Assembly: GCF_036046055.1 (NCBI RefSeq)
Contig: NZ_CP107939.1
Span: 3,100,001-3,164,000, forward strand
From: Nocardia sp. NBC_00403
Lineage (GTDB): Bacteria; Actinomycetota; Actinomycetes; Mycobacteriales; Mycobacteriaceae
Direction: 5' to 3'
DNA length: 64,000 nt
The notes under the pieces are model-generated. The model worked only from the letters and a program-made list of their open reading frames with translations, was not told the DNA's origin and ran no database searches. The translations under genes were made by a program, and so were the position numbers. Positions 16,337 through 24,877 of the stretch are shown one piece after another (the stretch's first letter is position 1; the number at the start of each line of letters is the position of its first letter).

Positions 16337-17185
16337 GTGACAATTGACCGGATGACGCCCGGCGGCGCGCCGATGCACAATGGGTGGGTGGTTGTAGTCG
16401 GGGGACCCCAGCTGATTGCGCTGGATGTGGACGGGACGCTGCTGCAGACGGGATCGCCGGTCTCCGAACGGGTGACCGATGCCGTGCGGGCAGCGGTCGC
16501 GGCGGGTGCGCATGTGGTCGTGACGACCGGACGGACGTTGCTGACAACGCGTCCAGTGTTGGAGCAGATCGGACTGATAGAAGGGCATGCGCTGTGTTCC
16601 AACGGCGCCGTCCACATAGATGTGGCGAGGCGCGAGCCGGTCACCGTGCAGGCGTTCGATCCGGCGCCCGCCGTCACCGCTTTGCGCGCGCTGTTCCCGG
16701 ACATGATCTTCGCGGTGGAGAAGGTCGGCATCGGCACCTGGGCGACCGGTATCAGCCCGGGGGAGTTCTCTATCGGTGAATACCTGCTGGTCGACGACGG
16801 TGAATTGAGCAAGGAGCCGACGCCGCGACTGAACGGCTGGTGGCCCGACGGCTCGCTGGAGGAAATGCTGCGATTGCTCAGTTCGCTGCAGGTGCCCGGC
16901 GCGAGCTGGGTACACGGTGAATTCGGTCCGTGGCTGACGGTCTCGCGCCAGGGTGTCTCGAAGGGCTGGGCCCTGGAACGCCTGCGCACATCCCTCGGCA
17001 TCCCACGCGCCGCAACCCTGGCGATCGGAGACGGCTACAACGACCGCGAAATGCTGCGCTGGGCCGGACATTCCGTGGCGATGGCAAACGCACCCGACGA
17101 AATTCGAGTACTCGCCGATGAAATCGCCGACGACGTCATGGACGACGGCGTCGCAAAGGTGCTCGAGCGCTGGTTCGGCGCTTGA
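16337..17185 (+). CDS. HAD superfamily phosphatase, Cof type
   Basis: About 270-282 residues depending on the start. GTG 16337 gives 282; the ATG at 16373 (MHNGWVVVV) or later GTGs are closer to the family's usual start just before motif I. Motif I is ALDVDGTLL with the catalytic aspartates, motif II VVTTGRT, motif III SKGWALERL and motif IV GDGYNDREM. The cap is of the alpha/beta C2B type expected for Cof/YbiV proteins, which dephosphorylate sugar phosphates or nucleotides. It is cytoplasmic; the substrate is unknown. Confidence 0.85.
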   Translation: MTIDRMTPGGAPMHNGWVVVVGGPQLIALDVDGTLLQTGSPVSERVTDAVRAAVAAGAHVVVTTGRTLLTTRPVLEQIGLIEGHALCSNGAVHIDVARREPVTVQAFDPAPAVTALRALFPDMIFAVEKVGIGTWATGISPGEFSIGEYLLVDDGELSKEPTPRLNGWWPDGSLEEMLRLLSSLQVPGASWVHGEFGPWLTVSRQGVSKGWALERLRTSLGIPRAATLAIGDGYNDREMLRWAGHSVAMANAPDEIRVLADEIADDVMDDGVAKVLERWFGA

Positions 17186-17297
17186 CGAACCGGCCTTGTC
17201 GGACACCGTCGTTTTCGGGGAGGGTAGTGAAATGGCGGCTCGAAGAGACTGACGCAACCGTCATTTCACTACCGCCGATGACTACTGCCCGAGTCGG

Positions 17298-17702
17298 CTA
17301 CGCGGGTGCGGTCTCGGCCAGCACCTCCATGTAGTGCGGGTTGCTCATCACGCCGAGCACGTTGCCGAACGGGTCGACCACGGAGGCGACGGCGAATCCC
17401 TGGGTGAGTGTCCGGACCGGCTGGTACTCCTTCGCGCCCAGTTCCATCAGCCGATCCAGGGCGGCCTGCAGGTCGTCGACGGCCCAGTACAAGACCTGGC
17501 CACCTGGCTCGGTGGGTGCGCCCTCCGGAGCGAACTGCCGGTTGAGGATGCCGAGTTCGTGTTGGTAGTCGCCGATGCGGAACTCGTAGTACGCGCCGGG
17601 CACGTGGAAGTAGGGCTCGACGCCGAGCAGTTCGGTGTACCAGTCCTTCGCGCCCTCGAAGTCTTCGGCCCAGTACGTCACGGTCGCCATTCCACGCAGC
17701 AT
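17298..17702 (-). CDS. Glyoxalase/bleomycin-resistance (VOC) family protein
   Basis: A 134-residue VOC protein from an ATG with GAAGGAG eight bases upstream. It contains MATVTYWAEDFEGAKDWYTE, an LGVEPYF strand, YYEFRIGDYQHELGIL and VVDPFGNVLGVMSNPHY, the paired beta-alpha-beta-beta-beta layout of the fold. It may be a metal-dependent enzyme or a binding protein; the substrate cannot be named. It is divergent from the WYL regulator at 17795 and shares its promoter region, which contains a perfect inverted repeat, so it is the likely target of that regulator. Confidence 0.85.
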   Translation of the reverse strand: MLRGMATVTYWAEDFEGAKDWYTELLGVEPYFHVPGAYYEFRIGDYQHELGILNRQFAPEGAPTEPGGQVLYWAVDDLQAALDRLMELGAKEYQPVRTLTQGFAVASVVDPFGNVLGVMSNPHYMEVLAETAPA

Positions 17703-17751
17703 TTCGGTCTCCTTCGGTGTTCGTCTTCTGGTACAAACCATCATCCAACCC

Positions 17752-17776
17752 AAAGTGCTCACGGAATGAGCACTTT
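17752..17776. promoter_or_regulatory. Perfect 10-5-10 inverted repeat between glyoxalase and WYL regulator
   Basis: AAAGTGCTCA (17752-17761) and TGAGCACTTT (17767-17776) are exact reverse complements around CGGAA. The repeat lies 18 bases upstream of the regulator ATG and 49 bases upstream of the glyoxalase ATG. It is a strong candidate operator for the divergent regulator. Confidence 0.7.
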
Positions 17777-17794
17777 TACGGGCAGAATGAAAAC

Positions 17795-18736
17795 ATGCGA
17801 GCGGACAGATTGGTGGCGACCCTGCTGTTGATGCAGGCGCGTGGACGGGTGACGGCGGCGGAGATCGCCGAGGAACTCGAGGTCTCGGTCGCCACCGCGC
17901 GCCGCGACCTCGAAGCGCTGTCGGCGGCGGGGGTTCCGGTGTACCCGCAGATGGGGCGCGGCGGCGGTTGGTCCTTGATCGGCGGCGCACGCACCGATCT
18001 CAGCGGCCTGAACGAATCGGAAGCGCGCGCACTGTTCCTCCTGGCAGGCCCGTCGGCGAACGCGGTACCCGAACTGAAGTCCGCGCTACGGAAGCTGGTG
18101 CGCGCCCTGCCGCAGACCTTTCGCGACGATGCGCAGGCCGCGGCCGACGCCGTGGCCATCGATCCCGCGCGCTGGGGCGCCCATGATCCGACGCGCCCGG
18201 AAATGGTCACCCGGTTGCAGCGGGCCGTCGTCGAGCGCCGCAAGGTGCGCCTGGACTACGACCGCAAGGGTGAGAAAACGCAGCGGCTGGTCGATCCGTG
18301 GGGTCTGGTCGACAAAGACGGCACCTGGTACCTCATCGCGGGCACCGATCGCGGTAAGCGCACCTTCCGTGTGGACCGCATCCTCGACGCGCTCGTCACC
18401 GACGAAACAGCCCCTCGCCCCGCCGATTTCGATCTGTCCGAGGCATGGGGCGAAGTGGTCGGCGAGATGGAGCAACGTCGGGCAGCCACCTCCGCAACCG
18501 CCTTGATCGCGGAGCATCTAGTGCCCGTCTTGCGCAATCAGCAGGGTAGGCACTGTGTGGTGGACGGCCCGGTCGAGGACGGCCGCATCCAAGTCTGTGT
18601 CACCGCGCCGACACCGCGCATGATCGCCCAGCAGTTGGCGGGCTGGGGGGCCGAAATAGAAGTGCTCGGTCCGCAGTCGGTGCGTGACCAGCTTGCGGTA
18701 CTCGGCACCGAACTCGTCAACAGATATCGGACCTGA
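17795..18736 (+). CDS. WYL-domain transcriptional regulator
   Basis: A 313-residue regulator from ATG 17795, which begins directly at the DNA-binding domain (MRADRLVATLLLMQARGRVT). The N-terminal winged HTH (VTAAEIAEELEVSVATARRD) is of DeoR type. The central WYL domain includes VRLDYDRKGEKTQRLVDPWG and LVDKDGTWYLIAGTDRGKR with the Arg-rich ligand face (TFRVDRIL). A WCX-like C-terminal part follows. Such proteins sense small ligands or nucleic acids. It probably controls the divergent glyoxalase gene and itself through the inverted repeat just upstream. Confidence 0.88.
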   Translation: MRADRLVATLLLMQARGRVTAAEIAEELEVSVATARRDLEALSAAGVPVYPQMGRGGGWSLIGGARTDLSGLNESEARALFLLAGPSANAVPELKSALRKLVRALPQTFRDDAQAAADAVAIDPARWGAHDPTRPEMVTRLQRAVVERRKVRLDYDRKGEKTQRLVDPWGLVDKDGTWYLIAGTDRGKRTFRVDRILDALVTDETAPRPADFDLSEAWGEVVGEMEQRRAATSATALIAEHLVPVLRNQQGRHCVVDGPVEDGRIQVCVTAPTPRMIAQQLAGWGAEIEVLGPQSVRDQLAVLGTELVNRYRT

Positions 18737-19034
18737 ATCGGATTCGCAGAATGAGTCCTGCACATCGAATCATCAAGATTTCGTCTTCGAATCATCGGCA
18801 ATGAATTGATGTGGCCCAGGGATTCTCGATCGGCGCGGTCGTGCCCGATCTGATTCGGCGGAGTGCCGCCGTGATCTCGGCGGCGGGGTTCCCTGGCCTG
18901 AAAAGGGTTGCGGCAGAACGGTTTGAAATCTGAACAGTCGTCCGTTACGTTGAGCTGTTCGGATCATCCTGAGCCGAACGGCAATTCGGAGACGTTCGAT
19001 TCGATATCGGGGGTCGGGGAGAAATGAGAAAGAC

Positions 19035-19457
19035 ATGGTCCGTCGGACCTTTGTGAACAAGCTGGTTGCCGCGGCGATGCCGTTGGCGGTTGCGGTCACC
19101 GTCGCCGGTGTGGCATCGGCCGATCCGGGGCAGCTGGCTCCGGCACCTGCACCGGTTGTGCAGTTGGTCGCCGAGCCGGTCGTTGCGCCGGTGGCCGCCG
19201 GGATCCCGTTGGAAGAGATCGCGACCAATCCGGAAGCGACAAACCACGATCCGCTGGCCAACGGTGCGGCGGGCGGTGCTCTCGCGGGCGCCGCAGGCTC
19301 GGGCGTCCTCGCGGGTGTCGCGTGCCTGCCCGCCTTCATCGTCGGCGCGATCCCGTGTGCGATCAGCGGTGCACTGAACGGTGCGCTGTGGGGCACGGTC
19401 ATCGGTCTGCTGGTCGGTGCGCTCGCTCCGGAGATGGTGCCGCAGGTGCTGCCCTGA
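19035..19457 (+). CDS. Secreted or membrane-anchored hypothetical protein
   Basis: A 140-residue protein with a typical signal peptide (basic MVRRTFVNK, hydrophobic core AAAMPLAVAVTVAGV, cleavage near ASA-DPG). The mature part is Ala/Val/Pro-rich, then a Gly-zipper region (GGALAGAAGSGVLAGVA) and a second hydrophobic segment (IVGAIPCAISGALNGALWG) with two cysteines. Small proteins of this kind are common in Nocardia. The function is unknown; membrane or cell-envelope insertion is likely. Confidence 0.65.
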   Translation: MVRRTFVNKLVAAAMPLAVAVTVAGVASADPGQLAPAPAPVVQLVAEPVVAPVAAGIPLEEIATNPEATNHDPLANGAAGGALAGAAGSGVLAGVACLPAFIVGAIPCAISGALNGALWGTVIGLLVGALAPEMVPQVLP

Positions 19458-19480
19458 TTCCGGGGGCGAATTAGCGAACG

Positions 19481-19520
19481 CTGGGCCGTGTCCGGACAGA
19501 AATGTCCTGGCACGGCCCAG
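19481..19520. terminator. Strong two-step hairpin with GAAA loop
   Basis: CTGGGCCGTG (19481-19490) pairs with CACGGCCCAG (19511-19520). Inside, GGACA (19494-19498) pairs with TGTCC (19503-19507) around a GAAA tetraloop. It lies 23 bases past the secreted-protein gene and 47 bases past the convergent esterase, so it can serve both. Confidence 0.75.
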
Positions 19521-19567
19521 TGTCGTTGCGGGGCACATTCTTCGAATAAGTATGGCCGTGCGGGTAA

Positions 19568-20332
19568 TTAGTGTGCGTGCTCTTCGGCGCGCGTGGAGAA
19601 GCGGCTGTGGAGTGCGCGCACCATCTCGGCTGCCACCACGGCATGTCCGCTCATCGTGAAGTGGATGAGGTCGGCGCTCATTACGTCGGGGCGCAACCGC
19701 AGTGGGTGATCCCAGAATTCCACCAGGATCGCGTCATAGCGCGCGGCCATTTCACGCACAACATCATTGAGTGCTGCCATCCGATCCCGCATCGGACGCA
19801 TCGGACGCATTCGCTCCACCTCCCACACATCGGCCAGCGTGAACGTGCACACCTGAGCGCCGCTGCGGGCCAGCGCGCCGAAGAGCGCATCGAGATTCGT
19901 GCGCAACTCCTCGACACTGCCGCCGGGCAGGAACAAATCATTGCCGCCGCAATTCAGGTGCACCAGGTCGGGCTCGAAATCGAGAACCGGCTGCAGTTGC
20001 TCGGCAAGCACCTGTGCGGTGGTGGCGCCGATCCGGCCGGTATTCAGATACGCCAGACCGGGATTCACCGACGAAAGCGTTCCCGCGACACGGTCGGCCC
20101 ACGCGGTGCTCGTATAGCCGGGGCTCGGATCGCCGACGCCCTGGGCGATGGAGTCACCGAGCACCGCGTAACGCTGCCACGGTGCGCCGACCAGTAGGCG
20201 CCGCGCTTCATCGGCGGGCAGCAGCATAGGGTCGTCGGCTTCAGTACGAACAATGTTGTCGGTCACGGTGACTCCCAATTCTCGAGCTGAGTGTTCGGCG
20301 ACGTCGGCGGGCCGAATGCTGTGGTGCGGCAT
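19568..20332 (-). CDS. SGNH/GDSL hydrolase
   Basis: A 254-residue esterase/lipase-like protein. Block I YAVLGDSIAQGVGD carries the nucleophile Ser, block II Gly lies in NTGRIGATT, block III Asn in CGGNDLFLP, and the Asp/His pair in DLIHFTMSGH. The ATG at 20332 has TAGGAG five bases upstream and lies eight bases after the stop of the MFS gene, so the two are co-transcribed. There is no signal peptide, so it acts in the cytoplasm. It may hydrolyse an ester of a compound exported by the neighbouring pump. The substrate is unknown. Confidence 0.88.
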   Translation of the reverse strand: MPHHSIRPADVAEHSARELGVTVTDNIVRTEADDPMLLPADEARRLLVGAPWQRYAVLGDSIAQGVGDPSPGYTSTAWADRVAGTLSSVNPGLAYLNTGRIGATTAQVLAEQLQPVLDFEPDLVHLNCGGNDLFLPGGSVEELRTNLDALFGALARSGAQVCTFTLADVWEVERMRPMRPMRDRMAALNDVVREMAARYDAILVEFWDHPLRLRPDVMSADLIHFTMSGHAVVAAEMVRALHSRFSTRAEEHAH

Positions 20333-20340
20333 GCTTGCTC

Positions 20341-21756
20341 CTACTGTGTCGCGGGTGCGGTAGCGGGCGTGCGACTCGGGATCGCGATGAGCAGCGCAGC
20401 CGCAACGCCGATGGCCGCGGAGACGGCGAACACGGTATGGAATCCGCCGAGCGGATCGCCGGGATGCGCCGCGAACACTGCGGCCAGCACCGCGATGCCC
20501 AGCGCACCGCCGACCTGTCGCGCGGTCAGGTTCATCCCGATACCCGCGGCAAACTCCTGCGGCGGAAGAGAACTCGCCGCAGCCGTGCCGAGCACCGTGA
20601 CGACGATCCCGACGCCGCCGCCGCCGAGCAGTCCCGCAGGGATCCAGGCCGACCACAGCGCCGGTGTCGAACCGAATGCATCAGTACTCATCCACGCCGT
20701 GGTGGCGGTGTACATCAGCGCGCCGAGCACGCCGACCCAGCGCCGCGTGGTGGGGGAGGTGATACGACCGGCAATGGTGGCGGTCACCATCGAGGACACC
20801 GCGCCGACGGTCAGCGCGCCGGCCGATTCCAGCACCGAGTACTGCCAAATCGCATCCAGGAAAAGCGGTCCCGCCAAGAGCCAGGCGAACATGCTCCCGC
20901 CGAACACGAAGGTCGAAGCCGTAGCGAGCGCGTACGGCCTGCTGCGCCACAACCGGACGGTGATGGCGGGATTGTGGTGCCGGGTCGAGCGGAGCAGTGC
21001 GGCGAGGAACAGCAGGGCTCCGCCGATCAGCGCGATCAGCGTGACCGGTGCGTTCCAACCCCACTCTTGTCCCTCGGTGACTCCGACGACAAGGCCGCCG
21101 AGTCCGAGCGCGATGGCGATCGTGCCGAGCGGGTCGGGCATGGCGCCGCCCGGCTGCCGGGTGTCGGGCACCGGAATGCGCAGACCGGGCACGATGAGCG
21201 CGATCGCGATCGGGATATTGATCATGAATACCGAGCGCCAGCCGAACGTCTCGACCAACGCACCGCCGATCGCGGGACCGACTACGGCGGCGAATCCGCC
21301 TGCGGCAGACCAGGCTCCGATCGCCGCACCGATCTTCTCGCGGGGAGTGACGCTCAGTACGAGCCCGAGCGCGGACGGCACCATGAGTGCCGCTGTCGCA
21401 CCCTGGAGTAGGCGGCCGGCGATCAGCCATGGCGCGCTCGGCGCGAGTCCGCACAGTAGGGAGGTCAGCGCGAAACCGGCCATGGCGATCAAGAAGAGCT
21501 TGCGCCTGCCGAGGGTGTCCGCGAACCGGCCCGCCGGGGTGAGCAGCGCGGCGAACGCGACTGCATAGCCGCTGACGATCCAGGTCAGCGTGGTGGCCGG
21601 GGTGCTGGGGAAGTCACGAGCGATCGAGGGGAAGGCGATGTTGACGACGGAAAGGTCGAGGAAGGCGATGAACGCGGCGCCGGATGCGATCAGGAGGGTG
21701 CGCGCTGCGGTGTTCGTGGTCGGCGGGTTGTCGATCCGCGCGGTCACTTCGGTCAT
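20341..21756 (-). CDS. MFS drug efflux transporter, DHA2 (EmrB/QacA) type
   Basis: A 471-residue multi-pass transporter with about 14 helices. It contains the antiporter pattern FLDLSVVNIAFPSI in helix 1, the loop motif GRFADTLGRRKLFLI, and the helix-5 region GWSAAGG/GPAIGGALVETFGWR. It exports drugs or metabolites using the proton gradient. It is divergent from a TetR gene with a perfect inverted repeat between them, and is followed by a GDSL esterase in the same operon. Confidence 0.9.
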   Translation of the reverse strand: MTEVTARIDNPPTTNTAARTLLIASGAAFIAFLDLSVVNIAFPSIARDFPSTPATTLTWIVSGYAVAFAALLTPAGRFADTLGRRKLFLIAMAGFALTSLLCGLAPSAPWLIAGRLLQGATAALMVPSALGLVLSVTPREKIGAAIGAWSAAGGFAAVVGPAIGGALVETFGWRSVFMINIPIAIALIVPGLRIPVPDTRQPGGAMPDPLGTIAIALGLGGLVVGVTEGQEWGWNAPVTLIALIGGALLFLAALLRSTRHHNPAITVRLWRSRPYALATASTFVFGGSMFAWLLAGPLFLDAIWQYSVLESAGALTVGAVSSMVTATIAGRITSPTTRRWVGVLGALMYTATTAWMSTDAFGSTPALWSAWIPAGLLGGGGVGIVVTVLGTAAASSLPPQEFAAGIGMNLTARQVGGALGIAVLAAVFAAHPGDPLGGFHTVFAVSAAIGVAAALLIAIPSRTPATAPATQ

Positions 21757-21811
21757 GGGGGAGATCCTTTAGCGAGGAGGACGAACAAAGCGTACGATCG
21801 TTCGTGCAATT

Positions 21812-21829
21812 AACGTACGACCGTACGTT
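21812..21829. promoter_or_regulatory. TetR operator between MFS pump and regulator
   Basis: AACGTACG and CGTACGTT form a perfect 8-2-8 inverted repeat. A second, weaker copy of the same core (CGTACGATCGTTCG) lies at 21791-21804. The region separates the divergent starts at 21756 and 21856. Confidence 0.75.
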
Positions 21830-21855
21830 CGTATTTGCAACCCCTAGGTGGAACA

Positions 21856-22500
21856 ATGGCAGTCATGGCTGAGTCGACAACCCCTCCAGAGCTGCTGCCC
21901 GGCACCGACCAGCGCCTGGCCAAGGGCGCACGGGCCAGGGCGGCTATCGCCAGGCACGCCGTGGAAGTGGCCTCCGTCGAAGGGTTGACCGGGGTCAGCA
22001 TCGGCAGGCTCGCCGCCGATCTCGGCCTGAGTAAGAGCGGCATTGCGACCTTGTTCGGGACCAAAGAGGCGCTGCAGGTAGCCGCGGTGAAGTCGGCCCG
22101 CGAAGCCTTCATCGAGCGGGTCATCGCGCCGAGCATGTCCCAGCCGCGGGGCTACGACCGCCTCCGGGTCCTGATCGAGCTGTGGTTCGAACACATCACC
22201 GACCCGACCTTCCCCGGCGGATGTTTTCGCGTCGCCACCATCGCCGAATTCGACAGCAAGCCGGGCCCGGTCCGTGACGCCATCGCCGAGGACCGTAGGG
22301 ACTGGCTCGCGTTCCTGGCGAAAGAGATTCGCCGGGCCCAGGAGCAAGGTCATCTCGGCGAGCGCAACGCGGATGTCATCGCCTTCGAAATCGAGGCCGT
22401 GCTCAGCGCCGCCAACACCGCCCAGCAGATGGGCGAGGACTGGGGTGTCGCCGCCGCTCGTGCCATCGTCGACAACCTCATGGGTGAGCCGGCGCGCTGA
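21856..22500 (+). CDS. TetR family regulator of the MFS pump
   Basis: A 214-residue TetR protein. ATG 21856 is chosen because AGGTGG lies five bases upstream. The HTH is GVSIGRLAADLGLSKSGIAT followed by LFGTKEALQ. The C-terminal domain resembles the TetR_C 'FPGGCF' group (DPTFPGGCFRVATIAEFDSK), known in regulators of efflux pumps and detoxification enzymes. It is likely a ligand-relieved repressor of the divergent MFS-esterase operon and of itself. Confidence 0.88.
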   Translation: MAVMAESTTPPELLPGTDQRLAKGARARAAIARHAVEVASVEGLTGVSIGRLAADLGLSKSGIATLFGTKEALQVAAVKSAREAFIERVIAPSMSQPRGYDRLRVLIELWFEHITDPTFPGGCFRVATIAEFDSKPGPVRDAIAEDRRDWLAFLAKEIRRAQEQGHLGERNADVIAFEIEAVLSAANTAQQMGEDWGVAAARAIVDNLMGEPAR

Positions 22501-22528
22501 TCGGCCGACCTCGATCGGCGAAAACCGA

Positions 22529-22556
22529 AGCGGGCGCCCGATAATGGGCGCCCGCT
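22529..22556. terminator. Hairpin terminator between TetR and the His-rich protein
   Basis: AGCGGGCGCCC (22529-22539) and GGGCGCCCGCT (22546-22556) are exact reverse complements with a six-base loop. It is 28 bases past the TetR stop and 63 bases past the convergent gene's stop. Confidence 0.75.
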
Positions 22557-22619
22557 CGCGGATATTTCAGTAGTGGTGAGCATTTCGGATCTCGTTTGGA
22601 GCCCTGCACCCGCAGTGGT

Positions 22620-23489
22620 TCAGTGTTCGTGGGTGGCAGTGGTGGCCAGGGTGAATGCGGCGGTACGGACGGTGTCGCCGTGCTTGAAATCGAGGAAGAG
22701 ACGGTAGGTGCCGGGGCCGGGAACCACTGTGTGGAAGGTGATTTCGGGGCCGGGCGCGGTGACTCCGTCGCCGGGTTCGCCGTTCGGGTGGACGTGGACG
22801 TAGGCGAGGTCACCCGCGCGTAGCACCACGAGGTGCCCGAATGCGGCGAGATAGGGCTGCAGGTCGGTGACCGGCTCGCCGTCCTTGCGCACAGTGAGCG
22901 TGATCAGGCGGCCGGCACCGGGAACCAGCTCTCCATCCAGTGCAACCTCGTATCCGTCCACCACGTAGGTGCGAGCCACCTCCGGTGTGGGCTGCGGCGC
23001 GTAGTCACCCGCGACCGCGAGATCCGCACCCAGTGTGATCGTTCGCCCGAGTGCTCGCGGCGCGATATCGGTGAACACCCGATATGCCCCCGCCGCAGGC
23101 AGATTCAGCCGCACCGACCAGGTGCCGTCGGCGGCACGCTCGGGATGTACATGCCAGAACCCGGTCAGCTCCCGCTGCGCAACGATCAGATGCAACTCCT
23201 TGTCATGGATTGATGCGTACTCGGTGACCGGCAGCCCGTCGGGCCCGACAATCCGGAACCGGAAGTCGATCTCACCCGCCTGCGCAATCGTGCTCGCCAA
23301 CTCCAACGTGTACCCATCCTGGGTGATCTGCAGCCCGCCGGGCCCCGTCGCCGCATGAGCGCTGTGGTCGCCGTGGCCTGCGTGGATGTCATGACCCGCG
23401 TGGGTGTCAGAAGTCGCGTGCGTCGAAGGGTCGGCGGTGGCCTCATGGTCCACGGGGGTGTTGTGCGCGGTATTCGCCTGAGTGCTCAT
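22620..23489 (-). CDS. His-rich protein under a copper-type operator
   Basis: A 289-residue protein. The N-terminal 45 residues are polar and histidine-rich (THAGHDIHAGHGDHSAHA) and look metal-binding. The rest forms two similar beta-rich halves with FRFRIVGPDGLPVTEY, the HLIVAQRELTGFWHVHPE block and its counterpart HLVVLRAGDLAYVHVHPNGE. No signal peptide or helix is seen. Proteins of this type occur beside copper exporters in actinobacteria. A CsoR-like operator lies 48-64 bases upstream of the start, so copper-responsive expression and copper binding are likely. The exact role is unknown. The start has AGAGAGG upstream. Confidence 0.75.
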   Translation of the reverse strand: MSTQANTAHNTPVDHEATADPSTHATSDTHAGHDIHAGHGDHSAHAATGPGGLQITQDGYTLELASTIAQAGEIDFRFRIVGPDGLPVTEYASIHDKELHLIVAQRELTGFWHVHPERAADGTWSVRLNLPAAGAYRVFTDIAPRALGRTITLGADLAVAGDYAPQPTPEVARTYVVDGYEVALDGELVPGAGRLITLTVRKDGEPVTDLQPYLAAFGHLVVLRAGDLAYVHVHPNGEPGDGVTAPGPEITFHTVVPGPGTYRLFLDFKHGDTVRTAAFTLATTATHEH

Positions 23490-23536
23490 TGCTCGGCCTC
23501 TCTGATCTTGTTCTTCGTTCCGACAGAATCGAAAAT

Positions 23537-23553
23537 ATACCCCATGGGGGTAT
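23537..23553. promoter_or_regulatory. CsoR-like (copper) operator
   Basis: ATACCCC (23537-23543) and GGGGTAT (23547-23553) form a perfect inverted repeat around ATG. GC-centred sites with flanking TA, such as TACCCC...GGGGTA, are the hallmark of the CsoR/RcnR family. It is upstream of a His-rich protein, which fits. No csoR gene lies in the window. Confidence 0.7.
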
Positions 23554-23727
23554 CAAGCAAGGCTGGCTCGTGTGAGGTGTCTCACGCGGGTTCTGCATCG
23601 TCGGCCGCGCAGGTCGCACCATCGATCAGTGGTCGGCGCAACGGAATACATCACTGGTGCGCGGCGTCCCGACTTGCCGGCGAGAGCGAGGTTCCGGCCG
23701 TTGACCTCGGCGTCGACGAGCTCTCGT

Positions 23728-24876
23728 TCAGGCCGAGAGGGTCAATGTGGATGCGAAGGCGGCGTCGTAGCGGTTCCACACGATGTCGGCGAGGGCGGGG
23801 TGCGCGCCGATGACCTCGGCGTGGACGAGTTCCGGTGCGCCGGCCGCCAGTCGGTCGGTGAGCAGGCCTGGGGCCAGGAACCAGGGGACTACCAGGACAT
23901 GGTCCGCCCCGCGTGACCGGAGGCGCGAAACCGCCTCGGTGACACCGGGTTCGGTTGTGGCGAAGCAGATCTCGGTGCGCCACCCCGTCACAGCGGACAG
24001 CCGCTGCGCAACCAGCGCCGTCCGTCCATTGGCCGCCCCCGACGACGACCCCACCGCCGCCACCGCAATCCCGACTCGCGCGAGTGGCTCCGTGCGGGTG
24101 CCGAGTGGCACGCCATCATGGGCGTCTGTCGCGATATGCCGCAGCCATGTGCCACTCACCGGGTGGCCATCGGCGAGGTACGGGGCGCCGGCGGGGTGGG
24201 AAGCGAGGGCTTCCAGAGCTCGGTCGCGGAGCGCGGCGACGAGGCGGGGGTCGGGGCCGAGGACGTCGGCCTGGGTGAGGTGAAGGCGGGGGTGGCGGGT
24301 GCGGACGGTGTCCAGGAGACCGGGTAGGTCGATTCGGGCGTGGAAGGCATTGCCGAGCAATAGGGGTGCGACCACGGCATGGGTGTGGCCGTCTGCCGCG
24401 ACGGCATCGACGACCTGCTCGACCGAAGGGGTGCTCAGATCGAGAAACGCCAGCCGCACGTCGACGTCCGGGCGCGCGGCGGCGATCAGCGCGACGACAT
24501 CGGACATGGTTGCGGCCGAGCGCGGGTCGCGGCTGCCGTGGGCAACGGCGATCAGTGCCGGTCGCGGTGCCGCCGTCCAAGCGGCCGTCGGGAACGTCGC
24601 CGCGGGTGCGTGGAGTTTCGCACCTGGCCGAGTCGACGTGGAGAGATCGACGTAAGGCGCCGGCGGGTGGGTCTCAGCAGTCCACGTCGGTGTCGACACG
24701 GCGAGCGTGGAATTGGCCGAGGGCGTTGCGGCGGCCTGCTTTGGCGTGGGCTCGATCGGTTCGCAAGCGCACAGGGCCGTGGCGGTGTGCGTCGATGCGG
24801 GGAGACCGAACGAGGTGTGCGGTGTGGCAGCGGTCCGCGCCTGCGCGGGGTCGAAAAGAGCTGGCGCGGACCGCAT
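23728..24876 (-). CDS. Sirohydrochlorin chelatase (CbiX-like)
   Basis: A 382-residue protein. The chelatase part starts near residue 105 with ALIAVAHGSRDPRSA, whose His is the metal ligand. It has two CbiX-like halves, the second with LARVGIAVAAVGSSSG. It inserts ferrous iron into sirohydrochlorin to make siroheme for SirA. The first 105 residues are low-complexity Ala/Pro/Thr with some Cys and are not in mycobacterial homologues (about 280 residues); a later start may be the true one. The ATG at 24876 lies one base after the cysN stop, which supports coupling in the sulfate operon. Confidence 0.85.
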   Translation of the reverse strand: MRSAPALFDPAQARTAATPHTSFGLPASTHTATALCACEPIEPTPKQAAATPSANSTLAVSTPTWTAETHPPAPYVDLSTSTRPGAKLHAPAATFPTAAWTAAPRPALIAVAHGSRDPRSAATMSDVVALIAAARPDVDVRLAFLDLSTPSVEQVVDAVAADGHTHAVVAPLLLGNAFHARIDLPGLLDTVRTRHPRLHLTQADVLGPDPRLVAALRDRALEALASHPAGAPYLADGHPVSGTWLRHIATDAHDGVPLGTRTEPLARVGIAVAAVGSSSGAANGRTALVAQRLSAVTGWRTEICFATTEPGVTEAVSRLRSRGADHVLVVPWFLAPGLLTDRLAAGAPELVHAEVIGAHPALADIVWNRYDAAFASTLTLSA

Positions 24877-24877
24877 A

